DNA of 64,000 nt, taken from Aegilops tauschii subsp. strangulata. Taxonomy: Eukaryota > Streptophyta > Magnoliopsida > Poales > Poaceae. The number at the start of each line of letters is the position of its first letter. The stretch's first letter is position 1. Location of the stretch: assembly GCF_002575655.3 (NCBI RefSeq), contig NC_053035.3:93025322-93089321 (forward strand), given 5' to 3'. Positions 11,471 through 22,195 of this stretch are shown here, piece after piece. Position numbers and translations under genes: made by a program. The notes under the pieces were generated by a model. That model was given only the letters and a program-made list of their open reading frames with translations, did no database searches and had not been told where the DNA came from.

Positions 11471-11480
11471 CTATATAAAC
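11471..11480 (+). promoter_or_regulatory. LTR TATA box
   Basis: CTATATAAAC followed by CCCCCCGG lies about two thirds into the LTR, where the U3 promoter of plant Ty3 elements usually ends. Transcription would start some 30 bp downstream. Confidence 0.7.
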
Positions 11481-11582
11481 CCCCCGGAGCACCCATGCAA
11501 AGGGTTCGCACCCAAGCATAGTTGGCCACTGAGCATAGTTCGCTTCTGGTTGGCCCCTCTGCATGTTTGGCTTCCAAGCATA

Positions 11583-11601
11583 GCACACACACACACACAC
11601 C
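11583..11601 (+). repeat. (AC)n microsatellite in the LTR
   Basis: An uninterrupted CA/AC run of about nine repeats lies downstream of the LTR TATA box. It is a candidate polymorphic marker for this insertion. Confidence 0.85.
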
Positions 11602-11878
11602 ATAGATAGAGGGAAGCAAGAGCTAGCCTTGTTCTTCTTCTTCCTTGATCCCGACAGCTCTAGGAGCGATTGTAGCTACTCTTTATCGAGCTAGTGATCA
11701 TGCGGAGACCCCGCAGAGCAGGACTAGGGGTGTTATCTCCTCGGAGAGCCCCGAACCTGGGTAAGATTCGCCGGCGTGCATGTCTTCGCCTCATCCCGTT
11801 TCCAGGCACCGGCGACGTTTTATTGGCTCCCACAATGATAAGCCATCCCTTGGCATATGTCGTACCAACCACCCGACA

Positions 11879-14800
11879 CCTAGCCTACTGGCGTTCCAGT
11901 CCAATCCGGCGCGCGCCGCTCCGTCGCTGACGTCAAAAAGAGCTTCGGCTGATACCACGGCGCCGGGATACCCATAACTACTCCCGCGTAGATGGCTAGT
12001 GCGTATAGACCAAATGGCCAGACTCAGATCAAATACCAAGATCTCGTTAAGCATGTTAAGTATCCGCGAACGCCGACCAGGGCCAGGCCCACCTCTCTCC
12101 TAGGTGGTCTCAACCTGCCCTGTCGCTTCGCCACAAAGTAACAGTCGGGGGCCGTCAGGAACCCAGGCCCACCTCTACCGGGGTGGACCACCTGTCCTTT
12201 CAGCCCCCTCATCAGAATCACTTGCGGGTACTCAAGGAGCCGACCCGACTTTAGTCACCACATGTGTCATGTATATAATGTATATAGTATATACCCGTGA
12301 TCACCTCCCGAAGTGATCACGGCCCAGTAGTATAGCATGGCAGACGGACAAGAGTGTAGGGCCACTGATGGAACACTAGCATCCTATACTAAGCAGTAGG
12401 TTAGCAGGTAAGGGTAACAACTGTAGCAACAATGACAGGCTATGCAACAGAATAGGATTAACCGAAATCAGTAACATGCTACACTACTCTAATGCAAGCA
12501 GTATAGAGAAGAATAGGCGATATCTGGTGATCAAGGGGGGGCTTGCCTGGAAGGTCAGCCGAGAAGGAGGGGTCGTCAACACCGTAGTCGTACTGGGTAG
12601 CGGCGGCGTCGGTCTCGGTGTCTAGCGAGAGAGAAGGAGGGGGAGAGAAACAATAAATTCACGGCAATAATGCAAACAATATGCAGGACATGTCTAAATG
12701 GTATGCCGAGGTGCTCTACTGCCTAACTAAATGATTTAGTTGATTTAGGAATTTATTTGGATTTATCTAATTAAAGTTGGGCACTATTCATTTACTGAAA
12801 ATGGTCTAAAAGTTCCATGTTCATATAGCTACGGGCATCTAACAGGAATACGGAGGGCGTACTTGGGTTCGTATCGAAATTCTAAGCAAGTTTCATATAT
12901 AAATTATTTTCATCGGAGTTACGGATTATTTAATATGATTTTCTAAAGTTTATATTAATTTCTGGATTTTATTTAATTAATTAAAACAACATTAACCGAA
13001 ACAGTAGCAGGGTGACGTCAGGACTAGTGGGTCCCACCTGTCATAGGCTGTTTAGCTAATTAGTGGTTAACTAATTAATTAATACCTAATTAAACTAATA
13101 ACTAAATTAGATTAACCTAATCAGGGTTAATTAACTTAATTAATTTAGTTAATTAATTAATTAATTAATTACTTTAATTATTTATTATTATTATTATTAT
13201 TATTAATTCCTTTATTTTTTCGTTCTCAGGGGGGTGTGGGGCCCTTAGTCAGTGGCCCAGAGGGCCACCGCAGGGCGGGTGCTAGTGGGTAACGGGCGCA
13301 GGGCGCGTGGGCGCCAGCGCCGTCAGAGGGCGTAGCCCGGCATGGCGGGGCGAGGCTCGCCGGCCGGCCGCGGCAGGCGGAGGCGGGGGGCGAGCGACGG
13401 CGTGCGGCGGCTTGGCCGGAGCAGAGCCGCAGCAGGGGACGGGCAGCGGCGGCCACGCGCGGCCACGGGCGCATGCGGGGGCGAGGGTGCTGGGCGAACG
13501 GACGGCGTGCGAGGCCACCGCGGGCGGGCGGCTGTGGGCGCACGCGACGGCACGCCGGGCGAGGCGAGGCCGCGGTGAGCGCGGTCGGTGCGCGTACAGG
13601 CGATGGTCAGGGGCGTGCGAGCACGTACGGGGACGAGGGGAGAGAAGAGGCCGGGGGCCTCACCGGCGTTCGTGGGGTCTAGGCAGCGGGCTCGGAGAGG
13701 GGGACGAGGAAGGGGCGGCGTTCGGGTCGCCGGCGACGAGTGCGGCGGGGTGACGGGGTCGAGGGCGCGGCGCCGGAACGACGGCCTCGGCTCGGGACGA
13801 CGAGGAGGTGAGGAGGCGAGAGGCTTCAGCGAGGTGGTGGTGGCGACGGGCGACGCGGTCGTCGCGGCGACGGGGGCGATTCGGGGGCGAGGTGAGGCAG
13901 CGGCGGCGGGGTCGAGCCCGGGGGCGAGGTGAGGCAGCGGCGGCAGGGTCGAGCCCTCCCCGATCCAGATCGAGGGGAGAGGGGAGTGAACGTGGGGGAG
14001 GGCGAGTGGGGAGTGGGGAGTGGCTGCGGGGGCTAGGGTTTCGGGTGTGGGGTGGTGCTGTGGCCGACGAATCGACGGCGGCGGTGACGAAGCAGAGGCA
14101 GCGATGGAGACGATGGGGGTGGCGCTCTGCTGCTCCTGGTGTTGTGTGTGCCGACTAGGAGATGAAGAGAGGGACGGCGGGGCATCTGGACCGGTCGGAG
14201 AAGCGAAGGGGAGGCGGTGGATGCGGCGGTGCTCATCGGCGTGCTCGGGTGCCCACGAACAGAGAGAGGGGAGGGAGCAGAGGAGGAGAAGAGAGAGCTG
14301 CGAGGGGAACAGGGGGAGAAGGTCTCGAGCGTCTCTGTGGCGCGTTCAGAAGAGCCGAGGCATCGCGGTGGAAGCAAGAGCTGGCGCGCGCGGCAACCAC
14401 GCGCCTTGTCTACTGGCGCGGGGAGGAAGACGACAGAGGAGCTGCGGTGGTGGGTTGGGCCACTTGATGGGCCGGCTCAGGTAAGCCAGGTAAAACATTT
14501 CCCTTTCCCTTTTCTTTCTGTTTTCCTATTTTTGCTATTTATTTTGATTTAGTTCGAAGACCAAACCATTTTTTTAGCTTCTGAAAATTATCATGTGGCT
14601 AGATATAATATACTCCGAGCCACTCACCATTTTTTAGAATTATTGGATTCATACAATAGTTATTATGAATATAAATCCAATTCAAATATTATAGGATTTA
14701 ACTCAAAGGCCCAAGATAAATACTTTTGAACCTCCAAAAATATTGGTTTGAATTTTATTCTTGCCAATATTTTTCAAAGCTAAAAGTGAACATTTCCTTG

Positions 14801-14946
14801 GGAACATCTGAAGAGAGTTTTAACTTGATCAATTCAGAGAATGATTTCTGAGGGTTTCAACTAACCTCATTTCAACTTTCATGAATTAAAAAGATGATGA
14901 CATGATGAAATGCAATGGCAGCAAGGCTAATGCTAGGGCTGTGACA
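11879..14946 (-). repeat. 3' LTR of the long-LTR Ty3 element, interrupted at 11879
   Basis: On the minus strand it begins TGTCACAGCCC at 14946. The first ~890 bp (14946-14055) match the 5' LTR start (59299-58405) almost base for base. The rest (14055-11879) is only distantly similar to the 5' LTR. It includes an AT-rich block, a GC-rich block at 13230-14480 and a TATAATGTATATAG stretch near 12276-12289. The many frames readable in the GC-rich block have no recognisable domain and I regard them as chance. Confidence 0.8.
13040..13210. repeat. AT-rich simple repeats (TTAA/TAAT)n and (TTA)n
   Basis: Runs of TTAATTAA-type sequence at 13060-13170 are followed by about eight TTA units up to 13205, within the LTR just before a sharp switch to GC-rich sequence. 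Confidence 0.85.
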
Positions 14947-15211
14947 ACTCACACCCGCTAAACAAGAATCTCGTCCCGAGATTCAAAGCGTGAGGTAAGA
15001 AGAGAGCGGGGACGCAAAACCATCACGATCTTCATGATCCAATTGCCCTTCTCGAAGATGTTGATTCATTGCTTCAAATTGATCTTGACGTCTTTGCTTT
15101 CGAGATCTTCATCCAGCTCGACGACAAAACAAAGGAAAACTCTACAAGAATCGATCTTCACAGAGATCGAGCAACTCTGGATCAACTCATGGAATGAGAC
15201 GTATGAACATC
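14947..15211 (-). other. 3' end of the internal region of the long-LTR element
   Basis: On the minus strand it contains CTCGGGACGAGATTCTTG followed by GCGGGTGTGAGT and then the LTR start, the layout usual before 3' LTRs of chromovirus-like elements (imperfect palindrome, short purine-rich tract, LTR). It ends at the CACTA insertion; its upstream continuation is at 40830. ATC at 15209-15211 is one copy of the CACTA target duplication. Confidence 0.7.
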
Positions 15212-15440
15212 CACTACAAAAAAATACACTTCCGTGATGATACATGTTTGTCACAGTAGGTCGCGTTTTTTGTCATGCATGTACATCCATGACAAATTTA
15301 TGACAGAATCAAGATAGTCATACCTGTGCTGTCATAGAAGTGTTCCATGACATTACCAAAATTATCATCACGGAAGTGTCCACTTCCATGACGATAAATC
15401 GCGCGTCACAGAAGTGCTTTCGTCAAGGGTATGGCATCCA
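15212..15440. repeat. left terminal and subterminal repeats of the CACTA
   Basis: After the CACTA terminus, short motifs of the type TCA(T/C)(A/G)GAAGTG and their inverses (CACTTCCGTGA, TTCCATGAC) recur at roughly 20-60 bp. The same motifs recur near the right end (40690-40800). Such subterminal arrays bind the TnpA protein in En/Spm elements. Confidence 0.8.
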
Positions 15441-16261
15441 CCGTAACGGAACGCCGTTAAGCTATCGGGTCAGGTTTTGGATCCGATAACCCGTTAACAG
15501 CCCCGACCAATGGGGATTTTCCACGTGTAAAATCATCATTGGCTGGAGGAAACATGTGTCGGCTCACCGTTGGGGCAGATGTCATCCGCTCATTGGGCCG
15601 AAGGCACCTATGATACGGCGACACGTGGCACAGCCCAACAGAGGCCCATTCCTGTGAAAAGGCCGGCCCGTTTGACTTGGTCAAAAGGTGGCGGGCTGGC
15701 CCATGGAAAGCCTGTTAACGGCCTGTTCGCATATAGCCCATTTACAGCCCGCTAACCCAGGGCCCGTTACGCCCTATCCAAATTAGGCCGAGTAGCGTCA
15801 TCTGGGCCGTCCAATATGATTCAGCCCGTTTTAACTTCTGGCCCATGTGTGGCCCATGACTTCTTTCGGCCCATATGAGGACCTTTGTAACTCTTGGCCC
15901 ATTAACGGCCCGTGGTGAAACTGGCCCGTAATGAACAGTGTATCACTTTATACCCATTAACGGCCCGTTATTCCATTAGGTCGTTTCCAGCCCAAGTTAT
16001 CTTTCGGCCTTCTCAAGGCCCATTGATTCTTGGGCTCATTTGCAGCATTCAGTTACATACGGCCCGTTACTGTCATTTTCTGCTTGTGGGCCAAATTCAG
16101 CCCGTCGTTACAGTCGGCCCGTTTGCGGACCGTTACTACGTTGGGCCGTTTTCATGTAAAAAACCCGTTGGGCTGTTTTCATAGAGTTATCAAATATGGC
16201 CTATTAACGGCCCGTTATGGTCCATGAATAGTACGGCCCATGATTGGTGAAACGATGATAC

Positions 16262-16476
16262 GCCCCGTAGAAGGCCCATGGATCCTACGGCCCGTATGAG
16301 GCCCATGGATAGTATGGCCCGTAGAAGGCCCATGGACCGTACGGCCCGTAGAAGGCCCATGGACCCTACGGCCCGTAGAAGGCCCATGGACCCTAGGCCC
16401 GTATAGAAGGCCGATGGATCCTATGACCGAATGAAGGCCCATGGATCATACGGCCTGCAGGAGGCCCATGGTTACA
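16262..16476. repeat. ~27-bp tandem array, about 8 units
   Basis: Units follow the pattern CGGCCCGTAGAAGGCCCATG plus GA(T/C)CCTA, with small changes between units. They continue, more ordered, the GGCCCGTTA-rich subterminal sequence of 15.6-16.2 kb. The array lies just downstream of the TnpA-like gene's stop codon. Confidence 0.85.
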
Positions 16477-17786
16477 ACAGTCCGTGTGTTGCCACGATTA
16501 TTTTGGCCTAGTTACCAAAAATAGGCTATTGTGGCCACTAGAAAAAAACAGGAAAAAAACTGCAGTGACTACAAGCAAACAACTAAACAAGACAATAAGG
16601 AAATAAATAAGCAAGCAATTAATTCTAGCCTATTACCGCTATTACACATATTACATCCACTGGGCATCAAAGTTCGCCACCAGTGCAAATATAGGGAACA
16701 AAGCAGCACATTACATACACTGGCCGTCAAAATTGGCCACCAGTGCAAATAAACGCGGCAGCAAAACAAGAGCATAACTGAAACAACTTCAGAAGAGCTC
16801 AAGAAAACTTATCCTGGGTATCCACCATGCTGGCAATAAGTTTAGCAAGCTGATTAGCTTTGTCCTGTTTGGCGCTAAAATCCTCAAATGCTTGCTGTTG
16901 CACCAGAAAGTATGCATCTGAATGCTCCAGGGACTTCCGCAGTCCTTCCGCTTCTTATCGCAGCACAGCTGATCGATGTCTTTCAGCTTGTAGTTGAGAC
17001 TCAAGAAACCGAATTGATTCAGACAGTGAGTTTGAATAGCTTGTGCAAGCGGTAGTGGCCTGTAACTCAAACACTAATCCAAGACAGGACTTTGGGGTTG
17101 TCTCGCTGTCTTCAAGATAGTCTTCCTTAGCTGTTTTATCAGCTTTGTTGGAGACCAACAAGGATGTGTCACTATCCTGAACCTTATCTGCATTACTTCC
17201 TTTACCATTGCTTAATAAGGCACTCGTCCCCAATATTCTGTCAGCATTCTAAAAGAAGAAACAAGCAAACACATAACAAGTTTAGCATGTACTAGTATAT
17301 GAAACTCATTTCGGTGAACCAGTTCATTAGTAAGGTGGACAGGATTAAACTACCAAGTCTTCTATTGCCAAGTACTAGTACATAATAAAAGCATCAAACA
17401 AACATATATCTATGTCCTATGGTCACTGCATTGTATTGCCAAATCAAAATAGAGACACGGTTCAAATCATATCAGTTCAAGACAAAGCAGCAGTGAAAGA
17501 ATACAAAGCGTGGGAAACTACACGGCACAACAAGATTTCAGATGGGTACCACGGGTCTACATGTACAACAACACTATTGGCTCTGTTGTGATGCTAGTAA
17601 TGTGCATGATATGAAAGTCAACTGTATACACAATTGAAATTGAAATCAACAGAGCTATTGATAAGAGCAAACCTGTTAAAGAAACATGCGTGAACATACC
17701 TGTTGTGCCATTGGAGTTTCGATTGGATCCTTCAATTTAAAAATAAGTTTGTATGAGTAAATACAGTAATACAAGAGCAAAGCAAT

Positions 17787-17971
17787 CATAGTTAAAAAAG
17801 GCGCGCCTAAGCGAGCGCTTAAGCGCGCCTAGGCTCTAGGCGTTGGCAAAACGCATTGCGCATAACTACGCATAATCTGTGCATAACTGCGCATAAGCAT
17901 GCGCTTTGGTCAGTAAAGCGCAAGGCGGTGGCAAAACGCACAATTAACGCCTAGCACTTTTTTGAACTATG
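17787..17971. mobile_element. hAT-like MITE in a TnpA-gene intron
   Basis: Imperfect terminal inverted repeats: CATAGTTAAAAAAGGCGC at the left, and the inverse of CATAGTTCAAAAAAGTGC at the right. The interior is full of GCGC/TTAAGC palindromes. Flanks AGCAAT and AGCAAT(G) nearby suggest a 5-8 bp duplication, but its exact limits are unclear. Confidence 0.5.
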
Positions 17972-20895
17972 ATAGCAATGGAATCTTAAATTAGAACAAC
18001 TGTTCTTCAGGTTTAGGCACTTGTTCTACATGAACAGAGTACTGTAAGACGCAAGAATATAATACTTAAAAATAGAAAATGAGCTCATAGACCTTACCAC
18101 ATTCTTGGTTCGGGACCAGTACAGAGCAAGGCGTTCCCAGTCATCGTCCAGTAAATGTGTCTCAGGAGAACGTAAGGGAATTTGATGAGTTTCATTGCCG
18201 GTGAAGTACGTTTTCTTCAGGTAATTCCGATACTGCAACCAAGCATTCTTGAAGATAGCAGAGGTATTAGCACAGGTTACCTCATCCTGAGTTTCCAAAT
18301 CGGTCCTTCTCTATAGAGAAAAATGGGAAAATTTGCTGTATTATAACCATCATGGAGGTAGGATGTATGGGACGAAGCAAAGTAATTGCCATGAATAACA
18401 TTACTTACACATAACTCCTGGACAAACACCTGCAACTGGCATTTTCCTTCATCTTCGGTATAATATTTCCAAGATGGGAAGATACGCACATACGATTTAA
18501 CAACATCAAATGCGATAGATGCTAAACTACGACTAGCTGGTTGTGCTTCCTCCACAGGAATAGGCGTACTAACTGGTGGAGTTGGGGTTTGCCGTGATAG
18601 TACTGGCCCTTTGGGCACTGGAGCTGCCTTACTAACTGCTCTTGTTTGGGAGCTCTGTGGTGGAGATGGTGCTGTGTCAACAGAAACTGGGTTACTATCG
18701 GCTGGGGTTGGGGTTAGATTGGGTGAAGCTGGTTCTCTGTCCATCGCAGTAGGGGTACAATCTGCGAGAGTTTGGGTTATGTGTGGTAGGGCTGGTTCTT
18801 GTGCATGTACAACCGGGGTGCTATCTCCACCAAGAGGTAGCACTGTTTTATTTGAAGACCGTGTTTTTAGTCCGCTAGATACTGGCATCACCCGCTCCAA
18901 TTCAAATGGCTGACAAACAGGAAACATAGTTGAATGTACAGACATTGTATGAGAGACAGATGCAATAGATAGTGTGGAAAAAAGAGGGCATGAAATAGTT
19001 GACATGTATATTGTTTAACTAAAACGGATAGCATGACATAATTTCACATATATGATGTCTATCTAAACTGGATAGCATAGCATAACGTAATTCAAAGATA
19101 TGATGAATAACTAAACAGGATCGCATGACATAATTCACCTACATGTTATCTAAGTAATCAGGATCGCATCATTTAATTCACATATGTGATTTATATGCTA
19201 AACAGAGGGCATTCGATATGATGTCTGAACTAAGAACATGGTGTTGAATATTGTGTATATGATGTCTAAACTATGCAATGCAAGACACCGTATGCATGAT
19301 ATGAGCAGTATAACCGTGCCAAGTTAGAGCATACACCTCAGTGGGGGAATAGGACTGGTCATCTGTCTCTGAATCCATCTCTGAGGAGCTATCGAGACCC
19401 AACAAGAGATCTGCTTCGACATGTAGCACTGTCTGCTCTGAAGGCCTTGTTTTCACTCCAGATTTTTCCATCTCCCACCTAAATGGCTGATTCACAGGAA
19501 GAGTAGTTTAATGTACAAACATTGTCGACAAATGGAAATGTAATGAAGAAAAGGATGGGAAAGATATCATTCAAATATATGATGTCTGGTTAAACAGGAT
19601 GGCATTGCACATTTCACATATATTATGGCTGGCTAAAAGACATGAGACTGCATAATTCCCATATATGATATAGAAACTAAACAGGTGACATTACAGAACA
19701 TGTCTAAACTAAGCAGATGACATATATGATGTCAAAAGTAGGCACTGCAAGGCAACATATGCATGATATGACTAACATCATCATGCCAAGGTAGAACAAA
19801 CACCTTGGGGGGTAAATAGGAGTGGTCAGCAGCGTCTGAATCCGCCTCAGAACAGATATCTTCCTCTAGATTACAATCTGGAGAGGGGTGGGGAGGGTTT
19901 GCCATTGAACCCATCATGGAGCGATGTCTGCGTGACATTGTATTGTCGCGCAAAACTCTTCTCTTTTTCTCTACATGTTCAGCATGACTGTGTACAATAT
20001 CTGACATGCATACGAAAAAAATATGGTGAGATTATGTAAGGAGAGCATGCAGAAATTTAGAGTGATGGTAACAACCAGTGGATCGACGTTTTTCCGTTGA
20101 ACCAAAATAGCCCTAATGGATCGACGTGAATGTATAGTAATAAGTGATGCAACAAGTGTACAACCTATTTGCCGTAGCCGTGTCGACCTCAGCATCATTG
20201 GGTTGGTCGCTGAAGCAGTTGAGGCAGAGGTGGCTGTCGGAGGTGTGGAGGAAGATTTGAGGAATCTGTAGACAGCGTCCAGGGCACTGCTCTGTTGTGA
20301 TGGATCGTTCTGTCGTTGGAGCAGCTCCGGTGAGCCGTAAGACGTCAAGGCTGAAGCAGCACAAGACAGACATCGTCAATCTCAAGTGGGATTCTAATAG
20401 CATCTCCAATAGATGTAAAATTAACATCACCAAAAACCACCTGACTACAACAGATGAGGTAAAAACTGTTGACTCTGAACTTAACTGTCGAAACTAAAAT
20501 TTACTGTGGAATCTGAATGCTACTGTCGAAACTGAACGCAATGGTAGCAGAGAGGCACTTGACATGTAGTTTAGGGAGGGCCTGCAGTTCATCTTCAACC
20601 TGCACCCCCCTGAGCCGCCAGCCACCACCGGCCGAACCACCGGCCCCAGCGCCGCCTCGCCGCCCCGAAACAACTCGCCACCGCCGCCCCGGCCAGCCCT
20701 CTAGGCCCCCCGCCCCCCACCCTGAACCCTAAGATAGATAGTGGGGTACCTCTCCGGCGAGCCCCCGTCCCCGCTGCGGGTGGTTCTTCCTTAACTCCGG
20801 CGAGCCCCCCAACCCCTGAAAATCGAATGACCCAAAAGTCGATTCAGTCGACTGAAGTTTGGCTTAATCGGAGCAGAGCAGCAGACGAGCGAGGG

Positions 20896-21000
20896 GGAGA
20901 GCAGCAGCAGCAGCAGCTGGGCGAGCGAGCGATCAAGCGAGAGCCGGAGCAGCAGCAGCAGCGCGAGCGAGCGAGCGAGAGCCGGAGCAGCAGCAGCAGA
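20896..21000. repeat. CAG/GAGC low-complexity tract
   Basis: Repeated AGCAGCAGC and GCGAGCGAGC units form a GC-rich tract near the 5' end of the TnpA-like gene. Frames through it give runs of Gln, Ser or Arg and I do not regard them as coding. Confidence 0.7.
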
Positions 21001-21958
21001 TCCGGCTGGTATGGACGCCGCCGCCGAAGGGGCCTCGCACTGGGGGACAGCCGCCATGGAGATGTCGCCCGCGGCGCCGGCTTCAAGGTAGCCGCTCCAT
21101 GGGGGTGCGGGATGGAGCACCGTCGGCGCCGGGAGGTCGAGTTAAGGAGAAGGTGCGATGCGATGAGTGTACAACCTCTTTGGTGGCGCCGAGTAGGCCT
21201 CGGCTTCGTCCGAGGAGTCAGTGAGGATGCTGCGGTTCCGGTGGAGCAGGTTAAGGCGGCGCTGTGGGGATAGAGCAGCCGCGATAGACGAGGCGATCGT
21301 CGGAGCAGCTCCTTGGAGGTGGAGGACGGGGCGGCTGAACCGGCGGGACGGCGAGATGGACGACAGATCCTCATCCGGGGAGGTGGACGAGGGACGTCGA
21401 GCTGTTGCGGTGGACGAAGTCGTCGGGGAAGAGGCTCCGGCTGGGCAGCTGTGACGTGGCGGACGGAGGAGGGTGGGGTTTCGCGGCTGGAGCAGAGAGG
21501 TTATGGCGGCCTGGGATTTTGAATGGCGAAAAGGGGGCGATGGGAGGGGGTGAAGCATGACTTAGGGACGCGCTTGTCCAAAATGTAGGGTGTGTTACAA
21601 AAGTACCCCCCCACCGATTTGAACTAGCGGCCCTTTCGGCTCAGGGTTAGAAGGGGGATTTCACGTGTCGGGATTTGGCAGCTGGAGGGAGTTTTCGCGC
21701 GCGTTGTAATTTCGGGATAGCAAGGCGTGGGTTGTGAAGGCACCCGTTTTGGGAGCACGATATCTGAATTTTCGGGATATAACAAAACGCGGGTTGAATT
21801 TTAGGGACAAGCCTAACGTGTAGTAATATTGTACTTGTACGTACCAAATCAATTTGCACTCCCTCAACCAAAAAGAAAACGAAAAAAAATAAAACTATTC
21901 ACACCACACAAAGAGAGAGTCTTGCCCCGTTTTACTATACAAATGCTATTCAAAGCTA

Positions 21959-22195
21959 CTCCCTCCTTCCATCTATATAGGGCCTAATGCGTTTTTCGAT
22001 GCTAACTTTGACCAAATATTAGAGCAATGATATATGACATGCAACTTACACAAAGCACACCGTTAAATTCGTCTGTGAAAGGTTCTTTCAATGATATAAT
22101 TTTCACATTGTGCATGTCATGTACTATTAATCTTGTCAATAGTCAAAGGCGGTCTTAAAAATCTTATTACGCCCTATATATATGGAAGGAGGGAG
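21959..22195. mobile_element. Stowaway MITE (Tc1/mariner type), 237 bp
   Basis: Ends CTCCCTCCTTCCATCTATAT and its near-perfect inverse TATATGGAAGGAGGGAG, flanked by TA on both sides (21957-21958 and 22196-22197). These are the family's TA duplication and CTCCCTCC terminus. The element is intact at both ends. Confidence 0.9.

Larger units (their letters stand above)
1..11878 (+). mobile_element. Tat-lineage Ty3/gypsy LTR retrotransposon, 5' part outside window
   Basis: Order on the plus strand is gag-protease, reverse transcriptase, RNase H, second RNase H, integrase, then a 5-kb region with an antisense gene, a polypurine tract and the 3' LTR. The tandem RNase H domains, lack of a chromodomain and the antisense gene are hallmarks of the Tat lineage of plant Ty3 elements. 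The 5' LTR and start of gag lie left of the window. The LTR ends at 11878 with CCGACA, the inverse of the TGTCGG that starts it, and CCTAG (11879-11883) should be the target duplication, whose partner is not visible. The element sits inside the 3' LTR of the long-LTR Ty3 element. Lineage call is firm; family name is not attempted. Confidence 0.92.
10694..11878 (+). repeat. 3' LTR of the Tat element
   Basis: 1185 bp from TGTCGG to CCGACA, perfect 6-bp inverted ends with the required TG...CA. It follows the polypurine tract, contains a TATA box at 11471-11480, and ends where the sequence changes to that of another element. GCCGGC-type motifs are frequent. The partner 5' LTR is outside the window, so age cannot be judged. 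Confidence 0.88.
16799..21558 (-). pseudogene. TnpA-like gene of the CACTA (plant Ptta/En/Spm type), broken
   Basis: Exons read from splice signals on the minus strand: ending 21176, 20350-20165, 20000-19804, 19486-19337, 18909-18409, 18310-18098, about 17740-17700 and 17248-16799. The 18310-18098 exon (AIFKNAWLQYRNYLKK, LLDDDWERLALYWS) is the diagnostic segment of the plant Ptta/En/Spm transposase family. The preceding exon has a Pro/Thr/Ser-rich stretch and the SWKYYTEDEGKCQLQVFV block. The last exon is a C-terminal coiled coil (SIRFLESQLQAERHRS) cut by an in-frame TAA at 16952-16954, after which 50 more codons follow in frame to the stop at 16799. Upstream exons are short, acidic and similar to each other. 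The protein would bind subterminal repeats. N-terminal limits are uncertain. Confidence 0.7.

Noticed and set aside
13226..14552. Several Arg/Gly-rich frames in the GC-rich part of the LTR
   Set aside because: Overlapping frames on both strands, no domain, partly repeated at 58400-58900 with indels. Composition explains them.
16215..16442. Minus-strand frame with repeated GLLRAV or GPSTGR peptides
   Set aside because: This is translation of the 27-bp subterminal array, whose period keeps frames open.
21009..21090. Small plus-strand exon MDAAAEGASHWG with a donor-like AAG|GTAGCC
   Set aside because: Only 27 codons, no downstream exon found on that strand, and it overlaps the minus-strand TnpA-like gene start.
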